10,346 nt of DNA from positions 1 through 10,346 of the forward strand of contig SLPX01000284.1 in the NCBI GenBank assembly GCA_007131745.1. Reading direction: 5' to 3'. Below, one piece after another: positions 7,108 to 10,346 of this stretch. The first letter of the stretch is position 1. Each line of letters opens with the position of its first letter. The DNA is from Myxococcales bacterium. GTDB lineage: Bacteria; Myxococcota; Polyangia; HGW-17; SLPX01. Both the position numbers and the translations under genes were made by a program. The notes beneath the pieces are model-generated. The model saw only the letters and a list, made by a program, of their open reading frames with translations, did not search any database and had not been told where the DNA came from.

Positions 7108-9402
7108 ATGCGTTGGAGACTGTTCCTTATTTTTTGTTTGGCAATCGGCAACGCTGGCGGGTTGATTGGCTGCGGATCCAAGGATCGCGATGAAAACGAT
7201 GTCATCGACGCGGGACCCGATAACGGCGAAGACGGTCGCGTCCCGGACGGCGACCTGGTTGACTCGACGGTTGACGGCCGGGTGGACGGAGGCCCCGACT
7301 CTCCAAACGAACGCTCCTGCGACACTGTATTTCGATTTACTCCGGAGGGAAGCGTGGGCACCGTGAGTTTGGCGGGCGAGTGGAACTGGGATGCAACCGA
7401 ACCCATGCTGCCCGACGGCACCGGTGCCTATTCCATCTCGAAGACCCTTGATTCGGGGATCTGGGCATACAAATTCGTTGTCGACGGCAATTGGATCCTG
7501 GATCCCGGAAATCCGTACAGAAAGTATTACGGGGGCGTTGAAAACTCGGGAATGCGAGTGCCGGATTGTAAAATCCCACTTCTCGAAACCACTAGCTTTT
7601 CGGTCGACGGTGCATCGGGAACCGCCAACGCGGAAGTACGTTTCATCCGCGCAGCCGGAGGGAGCGACGCGGATCCCTCAACCATCACCGTCACCCTGCG
7701 AGCCGGTGACTTCACCCAGACGTCGCCACACTTCGTTTATGAAGATTATCGAATCACCGTAGAACTCACAGGCCTTTCCCAAGACAAGTATACATTGTAT
7801 TTCGCGGCCGCGGACGAGGATGGAATAAACGCGGAAACGATTCGGATTCCATTCTGGGTGGAGGAAGAAGCGTTCGAATGGAGCGACTCGGCCATGTACA
7901 TGATCATGCTGGATCGTTTCAGGGACGGCGACCCGGGAAACAATCCCGACCCGGATCCCGAGGCCGAACCCACCGCGGACTGGTACGGCGGAGATCTGGC
8001 CGGTGTGACCGACGCTATAGAGGAAGGCTATTTCGATGCGTTGGGGGTAAGAACTCTCTGGCTCTCCCCGTGGGTCCGTAACCCGGAAGAAAGTTTCGGT
8101 GATCACGGCCGCAGGGTATCAGGTTATCATGGTTACTGGCCGATTCGGGCCCGGGAAGTGGATCCCCGCTTTGGAACAGAGGATGATCTTCGTGAAATGG
8201 TGGCCGCGGCCCACGCGCGCGGAATAAGGATCTTGATGGATTTCGTCATCAATCATGTTCATGAAGAACACGAGTATTTCCTGTCCAACCCGGAGTTCTT
8301 CCGCACCGGGTGCATATGCGGAGAGCCCGGTTGCGATTGGACGGAAAAACGTCTCGAATGCCTCTTCAGACCCTACCTGCCCGACGTAAACTGGGAGGTT
8401 GTCGAGGCGGGGGAGACTTTCATCGCGGACGCTATTTGGTGGCTGGATACTTTCGACCTGGACGGATTGAGAATAGACGCGGTGAAACACGTGGAAGACG
8501 CGGCCATCTTCAATCTTTCCACCCGGATACGCGAGGAGTTCGAGTCAGGCGGCATAAGGTATTATCTCGTCGGAGAAACCGCAATGGGATGGGCCGGCCA
8601 CAATATCGAAGCCAACCTATCTGAGTACGAAGCCATAAGCCGGTACATCGGCCCGTACGCACTGGACGGCCAATTCGATTTCGTGCTCTACCACGCGGTT
8701 TCATACAACGTCTGGGCGGACGATGTTTTCGGACTTCTTCACGCGGATTTCTGGACCCAGGCAAGTTTGGAGCACTACCCCGAAGGATCGATCATGTCAC
8801 CGTTTATCGGCTGCCATGATTCATCCCGCTTCATTTCCAAGGCTGATCCCGATGCAGGCTGGTTGGTATACAACCAGTGGCCCGATCAAGGCCTGCCTTC
8901 GGCGCCCTCCACCCAGGAACCCTACGACCGTGCAAAAACCGGGTTTGCATGGGTACTCTCGCTTCCGGGAGCGCCCCTTCTCTACGCTGGTGACGAATAC
9001 GGTGAATTCGGCGGAGCGGATCCCGACAACCGGCACATGTGGAGACCTGAATCCGAAAGGTCGACAAGGGAAAACGACCTGTTTGAATGGGTTTCCGCAG
9101 TCGGCAACGCTCGACTCAATTCCCCCGCGATCAGAAGAGGGGATTACACGAGTCTTGCAGCCGAAGAAGGGTTCTTGTGTTTTGCCCGCCATACAACCGA
9201 GGATATTGCAATCATTGCACTGAATCACACTGATATTGCTATCGGCAGGGAGATAAACCTTCCATCAAACCTGCCTCAACCCCAACCCGCTTTTTCGGAT
9301 TATCTGCGGCCGGGTTCCACGGCGATAGACATCATAAACGGAGCCGTAGACATTACGGTGCCTCCCCGCTCCGCGGTGATCCTGCTTCCACATTCCCAAT
9401 GA
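7108..9402 (+). CDS. Surface lipoprotein alpha-amylase family glycoside hydrolase (GH13)
   Basis: A 764-residue exported enzyme predicted to hydrolyse or rearrange alpha-glucans such as starch, glycogen or maltodextrins. Residues 1-22 are a lipoprotein signal (MRWRLFLIF, lipobox LIGC, Cys22). Residues about 25-70 are an Asp/Gly-rich linker with two DGRV copies. Residues 71-154, bounded by cysteines that could pair, resemble a CBM48/glycogen-binding Ig-like module (GTVSLAGEWNWDATEP, WAYKFVVDGNW). A second Ig-like module covers about 158-250. The catalytic barrel starts near 258 (MYMIMLDRFRDGDP). The GH13 conserved regions are all present: DFVINHV (Asp378-His383), LPDVN (424-428), GLRIDAVKH with nucleophile Asp457, YLVGETAMG with acid/base Glu490, and IGCHDSSRF with Asp571. 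Residues from about 670 form the C-terminal beta domain. A cysteine cluster (402, 404, 409, 418) is inserted after the first conserved region. The layout resembles neopullulanase and maltogenic-amylase relatives, but product specificity is not readable. A radical SAM gene follows after 39 bases. Confidence 0.9.
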   Translation: MRWRLFLIFCLAIGNAGGLIGCGSKDRDENDVIDAGPDNGEDGRVPDGDLVDSTVDGRVDGGPDSPNERSCDTVFRFTPEGSVGTVSLAGEWNWDATEPMLPDGTGAYSISKTLDSGIWAYKFVVDGNWILDPGNPYRKYYGGVENSGMRVPDCKIPLLETTSFSVDGASGTANAEVRFIRAAGGSDADPSTITVTLRAGDFTQTSPHFVYEDYRITVELTGLSQDKYTLYFAAADEDGINAETIRIPFWVEEEAFEWSDSAMYMIMLDRFRDGDPGNNPDPDPEAEPTADWYGGDLAGVTDAIEEGYFDALGVRTLWLSPWVRNPEESFGDHGRRVSGYHGYWPIRAREVDPRFGTEDDLREMVAAAHARGIRILMDFVINHVHEEHEYFLSNPEFFRTGCICGEPGCDWTEKRLECLFRPYLPDVNWEVVEAGETFIADAIWWLDTFDLDGLRIDAVKHVEDAAIFNLSTRIREEFESGGIRYYLVGETAMGWAGHNIEANLSEYEAISRYIGPYALDGQFDFVLYHAVSYNVWADDVFGLLHADFWTQASLEHYPEGSIMSPFIGCHDSSRFISKADPDAGWLVYNQWPDQGLPSAPSTQEPYDRAKTGFAWVLSLPGAPLLYAGDEYGEFGGADPDNRHMWRPESERSTRENDLFEWVSAVGNARLNSPAIRRGDYTSLAAEEGFLCFARHTTEDIAIIALNHTDIAIGREINLPSNLPQPQPAFSDYLRPGSTAIDIINGAVDITVPPRSAVILLPHSQ

Positions 9403-9441
9403 GCGGAATCGAGGCGGCCGGGTATGCTTTAGGTTTTCTCG

Positions 9442-10346
9442 ATGCGCAGAGAAAAGCAGATTGAAATAAACCTGGGCAAGGCCTGCAACAACAGGTGCGT
9501 TTTTTGCGCGAACGGCGCGATTGAACCGGGAGACCGCTCTTTTCTGGATTTTCAAGAAGTTCTTGGCGAGGTCCGACAAGCCGCGTCGGAAGGTTACCGG
9601 GCCCTTGGTTTTCTGGGCGGCGAACCCACCCTTTTCCCCAAGATCACGGAGATGATCCGCAAGTCCCGAGACCTTGGTTTTACACGCATAGCACTCTGCA
9701 CGAACGGGCGACTTCTGAGCGACGACGCATTTCTCAAAAAACTCGTCAACTCGGGCGTAACCCGAATCACCCTTTCCCTGCACGACCACCGCCCGTTCGT
9801 GGAAGACCGTCTGAACGGAAAACCCGGAGCGTTCAATGACAAACTCGCTGCATTAAATAACATCGTCAAGCTCATGGATGCAGGACCATTTTTGCCGGAC
9901 GGTTTTGCGCTTAACACCTGTCTTCACGGGGGCAATATCACCTGTCTTCCCGAATTCGCGGCTTTTTTCCAAAACCGCGGAGTAAAAGAGATCCGGTTCA
10001 ATCTGTTGCGGGCTGAATACAAGGCGATTGGAAGCCGCAAGCTTACCCCTCCCCTCGGTTGGGTCGCAAAAGGCCTGGAAGAGTTGTGTTCCTGGAACGA
10101 ATCACTGGGCAACATGGCGCTCAGCATCAGCGATGTTCCTTTCTGCGGCCTCCCGAACTCATTCTTCCGAAACAAACAGCTTCTCGAAAAATACATGGGA
10201 GAAAAACGGGACCTGGATACATCGGTCCGGATGTGCAAATCGAGAGGAAAACGCCGAGAAACTTTCCGATGGAAAGACCGGCGGATTGAAAAACTCAAAA
10301 CAAAACCCTCTTTTTGCAAGGATTGCACGCTCGATGTTCATTGCGA
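9442..10346 (+). CDS. Radical SAM protein with C-terminal auxiliary-cluster cysteines, 3' end outside the window
   Basis: An ATG at 9442 opens a frame that runs without a stop to the window end (301 codons). An in-frame TAG at 9430 rules out an earlier start. The ribosome binding site is weak (AGG about 8 bases upstream). The N-terminus has the radical SAM cluster motif CNNRCVFC (Cys15, Cys19, Cys22), which would bind a [4Fe-4S] cluster and cleave S-adenosylmethionine. It also has the SAM-binding GGEPT motif (59-63) and the strand IALCTNGRLL. Near the visible end come Cys265 and then CKDCTLDVHC (Cys292, Cys295, Cys301), a pattern like the auxiliary iron-sulfur cluster in SPASM or twitch domains. 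Such enzymes modify peptides, sugars or cofactors; the substrate here cannot be told. It may be co-transcribed with the amylase gene 39 bases upstream, as I see no terminator between them. Confidence 0.88.
   Translation, partial: MRREKQIEINLGKACNNRCVFCANGAIEPGDRSFLDFQEVLGEVRQAASEGYRALGFLGGEPTLFPKITEMIRKSRDLGFTRIALCTNGRLLSDDAFLKKLVNSGVTRITLSLHDHRPFVEDRLNGKPGAFNDKLAALNNIVKLMDAGPFLPDGFALNTCLHGGNITCLPEFAAFFQNRGVKEIRFNLLRAEYKAIGSRKLTPPLGWVAKGLEELCSWNESLGNMALSISDVPFCGLPNSFFRNKQLLEKYMGEKRDLDTSVRMCKSRGKRRETFRWKDRRIEKLKTKPSFCKDCTLDVHC

Noticed and set aside
9265..9789. A 174-codon open frame on the minus strand across the amylase end and radical SAM start
   Set aside because: It crosses two real plus-strand genes and runs antisense to the radical SAM motif.

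Overview
The window looks like chromosomal DNA from a free-living Gram-negative bacterium. It is moderately GC-rich and densely coded. The best lineage hint is the exported amylase: a lipoprotein signal followed by a long Asp/Gly-rich linker, a style common in Myxococcota, Bradymonadota and other former Deltaproteobacteria. A flavoredoxin-type protein fits that assignment. This is inference from protein style, not a phylogenetic placement. I see no tRNA, rRNA, CRISPR array, insertion sequence or phage gene.

Layout, left to right. (1) Positions 2-1207, plus strand: the C-terminal part of oligopeptidase B, cut by the left edge. (2) Positions 1244-3454, minus strand and convergent with it: a membrane-bound class III adenylate cyclase with an extracytoplasmic Cache-type sensor, a HAMP-like linker and a C-terminal TPR-like tail. 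(3) A 266-base non-coding gap. (4) Positions 3721-6956, minus strand: a two-gene operon. The upstream gene is a CPA2-type cation/proton antiporter with a long cytoplasmic tail resembling universal-stress-protein and PTS EIIA domains. The downstream gene is an FMN-binding flavin reductase/flavoredoxin. The two overlap by ATGA. (5) A 151-base divergent intergenic region with a perfect 7-bp inverted repeat and a possible promoter. (6) Positions 7108-9402, plus strand: a GH13 alpha-amylase-family lipoprotein. (7) Positions 9442 to the right edge, plus strand: a radical SAM enzyme with extra C-terminal cysteines, cut by the window end.

How the genes may work together. The antiporter and flavoprotein are the most interesting unit. 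In E. coli the Kef antiporters need an overlapping-gene flavoprotein (KefF/KefG) for full activity. Here an unrelated flavoprotein fold is translationally coupled to a Kef-like transporter whose tail carries an EIIA-like module in place of the usual RCK/TrkA-N domain. This suggests, as inference, ion transport gated by redox and by PTS phosphorylation. The amylase would act on alpha-glucans at the cell surface. The cyclase would turn an external signal into cAMP. Nothing in the sequence ties the peptidase, cyclase or radical SAM gene to these functions.
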